Assembly (NCBI GenBank): GCA_021202075.1
Contig: JAJQDT010000108.1
Location: forward strand, 8,282-65,309
Length of the DNA: 57,028 bases
Origin: Lachnospiraceae bacterium
Lineage (GTDB): Bacteria; Bacillota; Clostridia; Lachnospirales; Lachnospiraceae
Direction of reading: 5' to 3'
Below are positions 45,291 to 53,722 of the stretch, one piece after another (within the stretch, counting starts at the first letter, position 1; the number at the start of each line of letters is the position of its first letter). Below the pieces are notes generated by a model. The model saw only the letters and a program-made list of their open reading frames with translations, made no database searches and was not told the DNA's origin. A program made the translations under genes and the position numbers.

Positions 45291-46802
45291 TCAGAGTCTC
45301 ACAGCATCTGTGATCATTTCCTCAAATGAGGGATGCGGGCGAATCACAGCGGCCATTTTCTCCATGGTCAGGCAGTTTTGAATGGCGACCGCGAATTCCC
45401 CGATCATGTCCGTCGCCCGGGCACAGAGCATCTGCGCGCCGAGAATGGCATGAGTGTTTTTGTCGTAAACCACCTTGATAAATCCGCGCTCCTGCATAGT
45501 CAGCACGGACTTTCCGTTTGCAGAGCTTAAGATTTTGTGGCTTTCCGCCGCGATTCCCTTTGTTTTTGCTTCTTCCAGAGTCAGGCCAACGGAAGCAATC
45601 TCCGGGCTCGTGTAGATGCAGGAAGGAATCAGAAGAGTCCCCGCGTCTATCTTCTCCGAGGAATAGTCGCGAACAGATGCTGCTTCCCCCGAAGATTGCT
45701 CACTAACACTCGAATCCTCCCGTAAATAACGTTTACCGTCGATTTGCCGGCCATTGATCTGCGCCGCCATATGATGAACCGCCCGCAGCCCCTGCGCGGT
45801 CGCGGCATGGGCTAGCTGGATCTGGCCAATCACATCCCCGACCGCATAAATACCGGAAATGCCGGTCTCATAATTGTCATTTACCAGGATGCGCCCCCGC
45901 TTCATTTCCGGAATACATCCTTCCTCAAAAAGCCCTTCTGTATAGGGGCGGCGTCCGGTCGCAATGAGAACCGCCTGTGCCGTGCAGGTCTGCTCCTTTT
46001 CTTTTTCAACGTAAGTACAGCAAATTCCGTTTTCTGCAGCAGCCAGGGACTGCACCTTCGCTCCGGTATGGATGTCCGCTCCCTTTTTCTTCATAGACAG
46101 CCTCAGGCTCTGTCCGAGCTCCCTGTCCAGATTCGCAATCAGCGACGGCAGCGCCTCCAGAATCGTGATTTTCGTCCCAAATGACTGCCAGATTCCGGCA
46201 AACTCCACGCCGATCACCCCTCCGCCAATGATCAGAAGTGAGTCAAATGGGGGTCCGTCATATGCAAGCAGCTCGTCACTGGTCATGATGCCCGGCAGAT
46301 CCGCCCCCGGAATGGGCGGAACCGATGGAACGCTGCCGGTGGCAAAGAGGATCCGTCCGGCTTCCAGAATCGTTTCCATCCCATCCGGCGCGGTGACCAT
46401 AATAAGATGACTGGATGGTTCCGTGGAAATAACCTTCCCGGTTCCATGATACACGTCGATCTTTGCCGCCTTCAGGCGGGACGCGATGCCTTTTTGTAAG
46501 GCCGCGACTGTATCTGCCTTATGCTGCTGTACTGCTTTCATGTCCAGAGTCGAAGCCTCCGAGTGAATGCCAAAGCGCGCTGCCTTCTTGATTTCGTCAT
46601 AAAGCTCCGCCGTGTGAATCAGGGTCTTGGTCGGGATGCAGCCCCGGTTCAGGCAGGTGCCGCCTAAGGCTTCCTTTTCCACCAGGGCAGTGTGAAGGCC
46701 GAGCCTGGCCGCTTCAAAGGCTGACTCGTAGCCGCCGGGACCAGCGCCGATAATGACCAGATCATATCGAGGAAGCCCTCCTTTTCTTCGATTCTCATCC
46801 AT
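45291..46802 (-). CDS. lpdA: Dihydrolipoyl dehydrogenase (L protein)
   Basis: 503 residues. Reoxidises dihydrolipoyl-GcvH with FAD and NAD. VIIGAGPGGYESA (FAD site), GGTCLNRGCIPTK (redox disulfide), IIGGGVIGVEFA (NAD site), GISGIYAVGDV and the C-terminal HPSFEE (His-Glu pair) are all present. Residues about 355-382 hold a Ser/Glu-rich insertion (REDSSVSEQSSGEAASVRDY) just before the dimerisation domain, accounting for its length above the usual ~460. Last gene of the gcv operon. The exact start (46802 or the next Met) is uncertain; no strong ribosome site. Confidence 0.94.
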   Translation of the reverse strand: MDENRRKGGLPRYDLVIIGAGPGGYESAFEAARLGLHTALVEKEALGGTCLNRGCIPTKTLIHTAELYDEIKKAARFGIHSEASTLDMKAVQQHKADTVAALQKGIASRLKAAKIDVYHGTGKVISTEPSSHLIMVTAPDGMETILEAGRILFATGSVPSVPPIPGADLPGIMTSDELLAYDGPPFDSLLIIGGGVIGVEFAGIWQSFGTKITILEALPSLIANLDRELGQSLRLSMKKKGADIHTGAKVQSLAAAENGICCTYVEKEKEQTCTAQAVLIATGRRPYTEGLFEEGCIPEMKRGRILVNDNYETGISGIYAVGDVIGQIQLAHAATAQGLRAVHHMAAQINGRQIDGKRYLREDSSVSEQSSGEAASVRDYSSEKIDAGTLLIPSCIYTSPEIASVGLTLEEAKTKGIAAESHKILSSANGKSVLTMQERGFIKVVYDKNTHAILGAQMLCARATDMIGEFAVAIQNCLTMEKMAAVIRPHPSFEEMITDAVRL

Positions 46803-46979
46803 ATCAAAGTTCCTTTCTGTTTCGTATCAGCATCTGTTTCCGTTTCATAAATCTGTTTATATTCCTGAATCCTGTCTTTGCTTTGCACATAAATTGGCTT
46901 CGGGTTTCGTACTACTGCTGGTTTCATCTTTGTGCCGGTTCCATATTCCTGATAGCTCCATATCCCTGCTGATTACCGC

Positions 46980-47990
46980 TCACATATTCCGGTGGATTCC
47001 TTCGCACAACTCCCTCTGAACCGATTCCGGAACTCCCCGCCCGTTCAGCACATTCGTCAAACTGTCACAGATTGCTCCGGCATCATAGCGACACCCGATC
47101 AGCTGCTCCCCAATGTTCTCAAACCAGCGGACTTCCATCGCGTCTGTGGAAAACAGCGCCTCCTCGATCATTCCCCGGTTCACCTTCATTGCCAGCTCTG
47201 CCTCGCCCCAGTCAAAGCGCACGCCAATCCGGTTTGTAAACGGGATTTTCTGCCCATACTTCCACTCCCAGGAGTCAAACCGTTCTCTCAAGCTGCTGAT
47301 TTCGGCGGCGTTAAATCGATGTTCATCGAATGGCTCTGCCGGTAAGTCATAAACTTCCGACAAAGCTCGAATCATGGCCTGCTTCATTGCTTCCACGGTG
47401 AGATCCGGGCAGAACGCGAAAAGATTGACCACGCGGGAACGGACGGAGTCTACACCTCTGGACGCAAGCTTCGCCTGAGACGGATTCAAAAAACGGGTCA
47501 TGGATGGCAGATCGACATCCACGAGCAGCGTTCCATGGTGATAATAGCAGCCTTTTGAATCAAAAAACGCGTTCCCTGAAAATTTGCGTCCGCAGACAAC
47601 CGCGTCATTTCGCCCGGTCATCCGCGCATCCAGCCCAAAGGAAGCAACCGCACGGAGGATTACCATCATCTGCCGGACGACATTCGCTTCCTCTTTTTTC
47701 ATGCAAAACGTGAAATTCAGGTTGCCCAGATCATGGTAAACTGCGCCTCCGCCGGAGAGGCGGCGAACCAGGTGTCCGCCGTCCGCCTCCAGCTCACTGA
47801 CCCGACATTCCTTCCAGCAATTCTGGTTCCTGCCGATCACAACGGTGTGCGCGTTCTGCCACAGAAACAGGATGCATTCCCCGGGAAGCGCATGAAACGT
47901 GAGGTATTCCTCCGTGGCAAGATTTGTATAAGGGTCTGTGGTTTCACTTAACCATACGGAAAGCTTTTGAATCATAGAAGCATACCCCAT
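46980..47990 (-). CDS. lplA: Lipoate-protein ligase
   Basis: 336 residues. Attaches lipoate to GcvH. WQNAHTVVIGRNQN, RRLSGGGAVYHDLGNLNF and GRKFSGNAF are the lipoate/adenylate-binding motifs; the C-terminal ~90 residues match the accessory domain of bacterial LplA. The true start may be Met6 (47975), because neither ATG has a good ribosome site. It sits between gcvPB and lpdA, with a hairpin before it. Confidence 0.92.
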   Translation of the reverse strand: MGYASMIQKLSVWLSETTDPYTNLATEEYLTFHALPGECILFLWQNAHTVVIGRNQNCWKECRVSELEADGGHLVRRLSGGGAVYHDLGNLNFTFCMKKEEANVVRQMMVILRAVASFGLDARMTGRNDAVVCGRKFSGNAFFDSKGCYYHHGTLLVDVDLPSMTRFLNPSQAKLASRGVDSVRSRVVNLFAFCPDLTVEAMKQAMIRALSEVYDLPAEPFDEHRFNAAEISSLRERFDSWEWKYGQKIPFTNRIGVRFDWGEAELAMKVNRGMIEEALFSTDAMEVRWFENIGEQLIGCRYDAGAICDSLTNVLNGRGVPESVQRELCEGIHRNM

Positions 47991-48061
47991 TTCTTATTTT
48001 CTGCACAGACTCCGTCTGAGCAAAAAGCCTTTCCAACTAAGTGAGTTATTTGCAACTATTC

Positions 48062-48092
48062 AAAACAGGTCTTCGCACCCTCTGCGAAGACC
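48062..48092 (-). terminator. Intercistronic hairpin between gcvPB and lplA
   Basis: GGTCTTCGCA / TGCGAAGACC perfect 10-bp stem with TGTTTTG after it on the minus strand. Probably a partial terminator that lowers lplA-lpdA expression relative to gcv. Confidence 0.7.
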
Positions 48093-48178
48093 GTATGAAA
48101 ATATGTCGCAGACAGGAAAAGGCACTGAACAATTACAGGATATTTTTGCTTTACTCCATTTATGGCAACCGGCTGTTA

Positions 48179-49894
48179 TCACTCCCAGCTATACCGTACT
48201 ACCGGTTTCCTCGCAGCCGTAACCTCATCCGGCCTCCGGATTGATGCGGAGAGTGGGTACAGATGCATGATCTCCGGCATGTTTTCGGACTCTTTTAATA
48301 CTTCCGTGAAAATCCGGATTGCCTCATCGAGCGTTTCGCGATTCTCTGTCTCGGTTGGCTCAACCATCAGTGCCTCGTGGACGATCAGCGGGAAATACAT
48401 GGTCGGCGGATGAATGCCATGGTCGAGAAGTGCCTTGGCGATATCCAGCGCAGAAATATTTCTCTCATGCTTTTCCTGTTCCAGCGAGATGACAAATTCA
48501 TGCATGCATACATGGTCGTATGCCATCCGAAAATGGGGTTTCAATCCGTGCATCATATAGTTGGCATTCAGCACCGCAGCGGTCGCCGCCTCCGGGATCC
48601 CCTCTTTTCCAAGCGATAAAATATAACAGTATGCGCGGACAATGACCAGAAAATTCCCGCAGAAGCTGCGCATGTCGCCGATGGAGCGTGGTGCGCGTTT
48701 TTTTACAAATCCGCATACGGCGGTATTTCCGTCAAAACCGTAACCCGGCTGCCCCGCGCAGTTTTCATCTGCATGGTCTGCATGCGCCGCAGACAGAGTG
48801 CCATCTCCCTCAAAGGCAGCTTCTGATGAAGTCGCGCGGATCCCCGGCAGGAACTTAGCGAGAAACTCCTTGCACGCGACCGGTCCGCTTCCCGGGCCTC
48901 CGCCGCCGTGAGGCGTAGAAAATGTCTTGTGAAGATTCAGATGCATCACGTCGAAGCCCATATCCCCGGGGCGGGCGATGCCCATGATTGCGTTCAGGTT
49001 AGCCCCATCATAGTAACACAGTCCTCCCGCTTCGTGGACAATTCGTGTAATCTCGGCGATATTCGGGTCAAACAGGCCGACCGTGTTTGGATTGGTCAGC
49101 ATCAGACCGGCCGTGTCTTCTCCTGCCGCTTTTCTCAAAGCCTCCAGGTCAACGCATCCATGCGAATCCGACGCGATATTGACTACGTCGAACCCGGCCA
49201 TCGCCGCACTCGCCGGGTTTGTGCCGTGGGCAGAGTCCGGAACAATTATTTTTTTGCGGGCAGTATCGCCGCGGCTGACATGGTACGCCTTGATCAGCAG
49301 CAATCCGGTAAATTCTCCGTGCGCGCCGGCAGCGGGCTGCAGTGAGCAGGCATACATACCGGTAATCTCGCAGAGCGCTTTTTCCATCTCGGAGAGCACC
49401 TCCAGGCAGCCCTGTACATCCTGTGCCTCCTGCAGCGGATGAATCTGCGTAAAGCCCGGAAGCGCGGCCGCTTCCTCGTTCACCTTTGGATTGTATTTCA
49501 TTGTGCAGGAGCCAAGCGGATAAAATCCATTGTTGACCCCATACGTCTGCCCGGCCAGCTCCGTATAATGGCGGCTGATCTCTGTCTCAGAGACCTCCGG
49601 CAGAAGCAGTGGTTTCCTGCGAAGTGCCACTGATTTCCCGGAACGGACAGTTGAAGCAGCCATCATTCCGGATATTCCCGGTTCCGTCATGCCCACTGAT
49701 GTTTCCGCATCCTGCACTCCCGATTCCGCCATAGCCGCGGATGTTTTTGCACCCGGCGCTCCGGATTCCAACACAACAGCAGATGCATCCGGACCCGGCG
49801 CATGGGACACTGTCGAAAACACATACGGCGTCCTGCATTTTGGAAGCAGCTCGCAGCCGCGTCCGGGCGCACCCAGTTCAAATATCAGCTTCAT
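48179..49894 (-). CDS. gcvPB: Glycine dehydrogenase (decarboxylating) subunit 2
   Basis: 571 residues, PLP enzyme subunit that with GcvPA decarboxylates glycine and passes the aminomethyl group to GcvH. NNGFYPLGSCTMKYNPKVNE, DSAHGTNPASAAMAGFDVV and the PLP lysine in NLHKTFSTPHGGGGPGSGP (near 321) are conserved. Residues about 28-80 are a low-complexity Ala/Gly/Ser/Glu insertion with loose repeats (ESGAPGAKTSAAMAESGVQD), and a second short insertion lies near 370-390 (SAAHADHADENCAG). The usual subunit is about 480-490 residues. ATG overlaps the gcvPA stop (ATGA). Confidence 0.95.
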   Translation of the reverse strand: MKLIFELGAPGRGCELLPKCRTPYVFSTVSHAPGPDASAVVLESGAPGAKTSAAMAESGVQDAETSVGMTEPGISGMMAASTVRSGKSVALRRKPLLLPEVSETEISRHYTELAGQTYGVNNGFYPLGSCTMKYNPKVNEEAAALPGFTQIHPLQEAQDVQGCLEVLSEMEKALCEITGMYACSLQPAAGAHGEFTGLLLIKAYHVSRGDTARKKIIVPDSAHGTNPASAAMAGFDVVNIASDSHGCVDLEALRKAAGEDTAGLMLTNPNTVGLFDPNIAEITRIVHEAGGLCYYDGANLNAIMGIARPGDMGFDVMHLNLHKTFSTPHGGGGPGSGPVACKEFLAKFLPGIRATSSEAAFEGDGTLSAAHADHADENCAGQPGYGFDGNTAVCGFVKKRAPRSIGDMRSFCGNFLVIVRAYCYILSLGKEGIPEAATAAVLNANYMMHGLKPHFRMAYDHVCMHEFVISLEQEKHERNISALDIAKALLDHGIHPPTMYFPLIVHEALMVEPTETENRETLDEAIRIFTEVLKESENMPEIMHLYPLSASIRRPDEVTAARKPVVRYSWE

Positions 49895-51333
49895 GCCATC
49901 GCCTCCTTCCTCTCGCCAAATTTTTTCCCTTCATTTAGCTTATTTCCTTCGTTTAGCTTTTTCCCTTCGTTTAGCTTTTTCACATCATGATTCATTCCCT
50001 GCTCCCGCTTCTGGCAAATTGGGACAACATCGTTCAGCACACCTCCGAGACTCCTGATCTCTTCCGGCGTATTCATTTCCGTCGCGCACCAGAGCATTTC
50101 CCTCTCACTGACCGGCAGACCGGAAAGATACCCGCGTTTCGCGAGCTCCCGTGAGAGCATCGCCGCATCGCAGGGGCAGATCATCACAAGTTCGTGGAAA
50201 AACTCACCCTCATACTTTTTCACAAAACCGACCGTTTCCAGTTCAGAGAGCAGAGCATGAGCATTTGTCACGCAGCATTCGGCCGCTCTCTCAAGGCCCC
50301 GGCTTCCCATCGCAGACAGATACACTGCCGCAGTCATCGCACAGAGCGCCTCGTTCGAGCAGATATTCGAGCTGGCCTTCTCGCGACGGATGTGCTGCTC
50401 GCGCGCCTGAAGTGTCAGCACAAAGGCACGTTTCCCTTCTGCATCCACGGTCTGACCAACGATTCGGCCCGGCAGCTTCCGCATCATATCTTTTGTGGAC
50501 GCCATAAATCCCAGATAGGGACCGCCAAATCCCATCGGAAGTCCAAGCGGCTGACCCTCACCCACCGCGATATCAGCCCCGTATTCGCCCGGCGTCTCAA
50601 GCAGTGCCAGGGAAATCGGATTGCAGCTCGCGATCAGCTTTGCCCCGGCCGCATGAACCGCCTCCGCGATTGCCCTGCCGTCCTCTATCAAACCATAGAA
50701 ATTCGGCGACTGAATCAGCAGACACGCGGCATCCTTATTATCCAGCGCATCCCATGCGTCCAGATCTGTAAGCCCGTCCTTGACCGGCAGGATGGCAAGC
50801 GGCGCACCGCTCCCAAAGCAGTATGTCTTTACGACAGAGATCACCTTCGGATCGACAGCACCGCTGACCACGACGGTTCCTCGTTTCCGGTCGCGGCACA
50901 TCGCCGCAGCCTCCGCCGCGGCAGTTGCCCCGTCATAGACAGAGGCATTTGATACATCCATCCCTGTCAGTTCACAGATCATTGTCTGATATTCAAAAAT
51001 CGACTGCAGGACGCCCTGACTGATCTCGGCCTGATATGGTGTATATGCAGTGACAAACTCTTCCTTTGCTGTCACCTGCTTTACAATAGACGGAATATAG
51101 TGATGATACGAGCCCGCACCGCGAAAAATGTGGGTGAACCGGGTATTTTTCTCAGACAGCTCCGTCATTTTCCGCAAAACCTCCATCTCAGAACGCCCCG
51201 GCGGAAGCGCGAGCGGCTTCCGTATGCGCAGCTCTTCCGGAATATCGGCGTAGAGATCATCAAATGACTTCATCCCGATGGATTCCAGCATCTGCCGGCG
51301 CTCCGATTCTGTGGAAGGAATATAATTCCCCAT
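49891..51333 (-). CDS. gcvPA: Glycine dehydrogenase (decarboxylating) subunit 1
   Basis: 480 residues. MGNYIPSTESERRQMLESIG, FRGAGSYHHYIPSIV, YTPYQAEISQGVLQSIFEYQ and GEGQPLGLPMGFGGPYLGF are hallmarks. The conserved enzyme ends near residue 446; the last ~33 residues are a Lys/Asn/Glu/Gly repeat (KKLNEGKKLNEGNKLNEGKK) from an 18-base direct repeat, not part of the family. The tail ends with the ATGA overlap into gcvPB. Confidence 0.95.
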   Translation of the reverse strand: MGNYIPSTESERRQMLESIGMKSFDDLYADIPEELRIRKPLALPPGRSEMEVLRKMTELSEKNTRFTHIFRGAGSYHHYIPSIVKQVTAKEEFVTAYTPYQAEISQGVLQSIFEYQTMICELTGMDVSNASVYDGATAAAEAAAMCRDRKRGTVVVSGAVDPKVISVVKTYCFGSGAPLAILPVKDGLTDLDAWDALDNKDAACLLIQSPNFYGLIEDGRAIAEAVHAAGAKLIASCNPISLALLETPGEYGADIAVGEGQPLGLPMGFGGPYLGFMASTKDMMRKLPGRIVGQTVDAEGKRAFVLTLQAREQHIRREKASSNICSNEALCAMTAAVYLSAMGSRGLERAAECCVTNAHALLSELETVGFVKKYEGEFFHELVMICPCDAAMLSRELAKRGYLSGLPVSEREMLWCATEMNTPEEIRSLGGVLNDVVPICQKREQGMNHDVKKLNEGKKLNEGNKLNEGKKFGERKEAMA

Positions 51334-51344
51334 ATCTGCACCTC

Positions 51345-51430
51345 TTTTCTCTTTCTCTTTTCTGTTTACTCTATTACTCTTTTCTTAATTACTCTTTCTC
51401 TTCTTTTTCCTGCTCTGCTTTCTGGCAGAC
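51345..51430. other. Polypyrimidine low-complexity tract upstream of gcvPA
   Basis: CTCTTTTCTCTTTCTC-type runs with TTTACTCTATTACTC and TTAATTACTC blocks, A/G-rich as the minus-strand leader of gcvPA. A similar TTTACTTTATTACTT / TTAATTACC block lies upstream of metY. The rest of 51431-51586 shows nothing. Confidence 0.55.
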
Positions 51431-51586
51431 GGGAGTCTTCATCGGCTCTCCTGTAAGTAGCGGAACTCGTCCAGAATCATCGCCCGGCTGAGCCTGTGTT
51501 TTTACGGTCTCTGCTTCACACGTTATCCGGCACAATCCGGGCATATTTTTTTGCGACAGTTCCTAAAGTTATTTCAAAGTGAGCCA

Positions 51587-51973
51587 TCAGTCTGCGCTGC
51601 CCTCTTCCTCACAGAATGCCTCATAGGCCTCTGCGTCAAGCAGTTCTTCTTCTTCCGTGATGTTCTCTGCCTTCACAAACCACGCGTCATAAGGAGACTC
51701 ATTGATCATCTCCGGTGCATCGAGCAGCTCTTCATTAATCCCGGAAACCGTTCCCGATACCGGAGAATAGACATCCGACACCGCTTTCACGGACTCGACA
51801 TCTCCAAGCGCCTCCCCCGCTGTCAGCTCGTCTCCCACCTCCGGAAGGTTGACAAAAACCAGATCGCCCAGCTCATGCTGCGCATAATCCGTCAGACCGA
51901 TCGTGGCAATCCCATCCTCGATCCTGACCCACTCGTGAGACTTCGAATAACGCAATTCTTTTGGAAAGTTCAT
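51587..51973 (-). CDS. gcvH: Glycine cleavage system H protein
   Basis: 128 residues from the ATG at 51973, which has AGGAGG 8 bases upstream; the ATG two codons earlier is too close and 52003 has none. [20 protein letters not shown] start, [18 protein letters not shown] with the lipoylated Lys, and [20 protein letters not shown] are standard. Carries the aminomethyl group between P, T and L proteins. Lipoate is supplied by LplA of the same operon. Confidence 0.96.
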   Translation of the reverse strand: MNFPKELRYSKSHEWVRIEDGIATIGLTDYAQHELGDLVFVNLPEVGDELTAGEALGDVESVKAVSDVYSPVSGTVSGINEELLDAPEMINESPYDAWFVKAENITEEEELLDAEAYEAFCEEEGSAD

Positions 51974-52166
51974 AACCATATCCTCCTTCTGAATGTCCGA
52001 CATTCATTATATCTGTATTTTTTTCTTTTGCTATTACAATTTTTAAAAATGCATTTCTCATCTTCCGGATATATAGGAAACGACATTCGTCGTTTTCCTG
52101 TTGCGCCGTTGCTGTGTGCCAGAGGAACACGTTTTCTGTCCCGATTTTCGCAGAAAAATCCGGCAA

Positions 52167-53261
52167 TCATGATTTCTTCCTCGTCTCCGAATAAAACGGG
52201 AGCGGCACGACCTCCACCGCAACCCTCCGGCCGCGGACATCCGCCGTCAGCTTCGTCCCGACTGCGGAGACATCCGTGCCCACCAAAGCCATCGCGACCG
52301 GATACCCCAGATATGGCGCCTGGGTACCCGAAGTCGTCATGCCGACCTGCGCATCCCCCTGGTAAACTGCCATGTGTTCCCGAACGATTCCCCGGCCTGT
52401 GACTTTCAGGCCGACCCGCACGCGGGTAATTTCTTTCGCAGCCAGCGCACCCTTCCCTATAAAATCATCCTTTTTCATCTTCACGGCGAAATCAAGTCCT
52501 GCTTCAAGCGGCGAGATCGATGCATCCATCTCGTGTCCGTACAGCGGCATGCCCGCCTCCAGGCGGAGCGTATCCCGCGCGCCAAGGCCGCAGGGAATCA
52601 GTCCGTCCTCTTTTCCGGTATCCAGGAGTAGCTTCCACATGGCCGCCGCGTCCGATGAAGCCATATAAAGTTCATACCCGGCAGAACCGGTATATCCGCT
52701 TTTGGAAATGGCGCATTTCATCCCGCCGATGGAGACATTAAAATGAGCGCTGTAATACTTCACCGGAAATTCTTCCTCCGGCAAAAGTCTCCCGAGAATC
52801 TCCTTCGCCTTCGGCCCCTGCACGGCAATCTGCGCGACGGCATCTGAAATGTCTGTAAACACCGCATCGCCTCTCTCGTGCTCCTTCATCCAGGCGAAAT
52901 CCTTATCCTTGTTCGCCGCATTCACCACGATAAAATAATGATTTTTCCGCACTTTGTAGACGATCAGATCGTCCACGCAGCCGCCATCCTCATAGCACAT
53001 CACGCTGTAGCGCGCCTGCCAGTCGAACATATTGGTAAAATCATTGGTCAGCAGATGGTTCAGAATCGAGAGCGCATCCGGGCCTTCACATGTGATCTCA
53101 CCCATATGGGAAACATCAAACAGTCCGCAGGCTTTCCGAACCGCCATATGCTCCGCGATCACCCCCGTCTCATACTGTACCGGCATCAGATACCCCGCGA
53201 AGGGCACCATCCTGCCGCCGGAATTTTTGTGCATCTCATAAAGCGGTGTTATTTTTTCCAT
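52167..53261 (-). CDS. gcvT: Glycine cleavage system aminomethyltransferase (T protein)
   Basis: 364 residues from the ATG at 53261 with AAGGAGGAG 5 bases upstream. TPLYEMHKNSGGRMVPFAGY, MPVQYETGVIAEHMAVR, GLFDVSHMGEI, KSGYTGSAGYELYM and GLGARDTLRLEAGMPLYGHE are conserved. Transfers the methylene group to tetrahydrofolate and releases ammonia. First gene of the operon, controlled by the glycine riboswitch. Confidence 0.96.
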   Translation of the reverse strand: MEKITPLYEMHKNSGGRMVPFAGYLMPVQYETGVIAEHMAVRKACGLFDVSHMGEITCEGPDALSILNHLLTNDFTNMFDWQARYSVMCYEDGGCVDDLIVYKVRKNHYFIVVNAANKDKDFAWMKEHERGDAVFTDISDAVAQIAVQGPKAKEILGRLLPEEEFPVKYYSAHFNVSIGGMKCAISKSGYTGSAGYELYMASSDAAAMWKLLLDTGKEDGLIPCGLGARDTLRLEAGMPLYGHEMDASISPLEAGLDFAVKMKKDDFIGKGALAAKEITRVRVGLKVTGRGIVREHMAVYQGDAQVGMTTSGTQAPYLGYPVAMALVGTDVSAVGTKLTADVRGRRVAVEVVPLPFYSETRKKS

Positions 53262-53301
53262 AGGCTCCTCCTTCTTCGGATATAAATACTCTGTACATAA
53301 G

Positions 53302-53337
53302 AAAAAGAGCGCGAGACAAATATATGTCTCGCGCTCT
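53302..53337 (-). terminator. Terminator of the glycine riboswitch
   Basis: AGAGCGCGAGACA / TGTCTCGCGCTCT stem followed by TTTTTC on the minus strand, located between the second aptamer and gcvT. Its 5' arm overlaps the last bases of the aptamer (GACAGAG), which fits control by transcription termination. Confidence 0.92.
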
Positions 53338-53490
53338 GTCATGTTACCTGAAAGATTCCCGGAACGGTTCGCCGTCCGGTTGCTTCTTCGGCGCGGCCCG
53401 TAAAGCCGCTTTCCAGAGTATCGTCAGAAACTGGTCCTTTTGCCTGAGAGTTCTTCAGCCCCTTCGGCGCACTTCCTCGTATCTCTCCCA
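53335..53490 (-). promoter_or_regulatory. Tandem glycine riboswitch
   Basis: Minus strand: aptamer 1 GGGAGAGA, GCGCCGAAGGGG, AACTCTCAGGCAAAAGGACC; aptamer 2 CTCTGGAAAG, GCGCCGAAGAAGCAA, ATCTTTCAGGTAAC. Both show the GCCGAAG and TCAGG hallmarks, joined by the short linker of the gcvT RNA. With the following terminator it should switch gcv on at high glycine. Confidence 0.95.
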
Positions 53491-53521
53491 GCTCCATCGT
53501 CCGATTTATTAAATTGATGTC

Positions 53522-53550
53522 ATACTAACACATTAAAAAATATAAGTCAA
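53522..53550 (-). promoter_or_regulatory. Promoter of the glycine cleavage operon
   Basis: TTGACT, 17 bases, TAGTAT on the minus strand. Start site would be about 25 bases before the riboswitch. 53551-53722 holds nothing recognisable. Confidence 0.8.
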
Positions 53551-53722
53551 TGTTCAAAAATAGCAAAACTGTAAACTTTACAGGAAGTATCTGCATGGCA
53601 AAGCAAAGTTTACCCTCCTGTCTGGGGCATCCGGTCTACGCTGTATTTTCTACATTCGCAAAAGCCGGAATGCAATATTTAACACACTATTTTCATTATT
53701 TGAACTTGCATTTTAATTTTCA

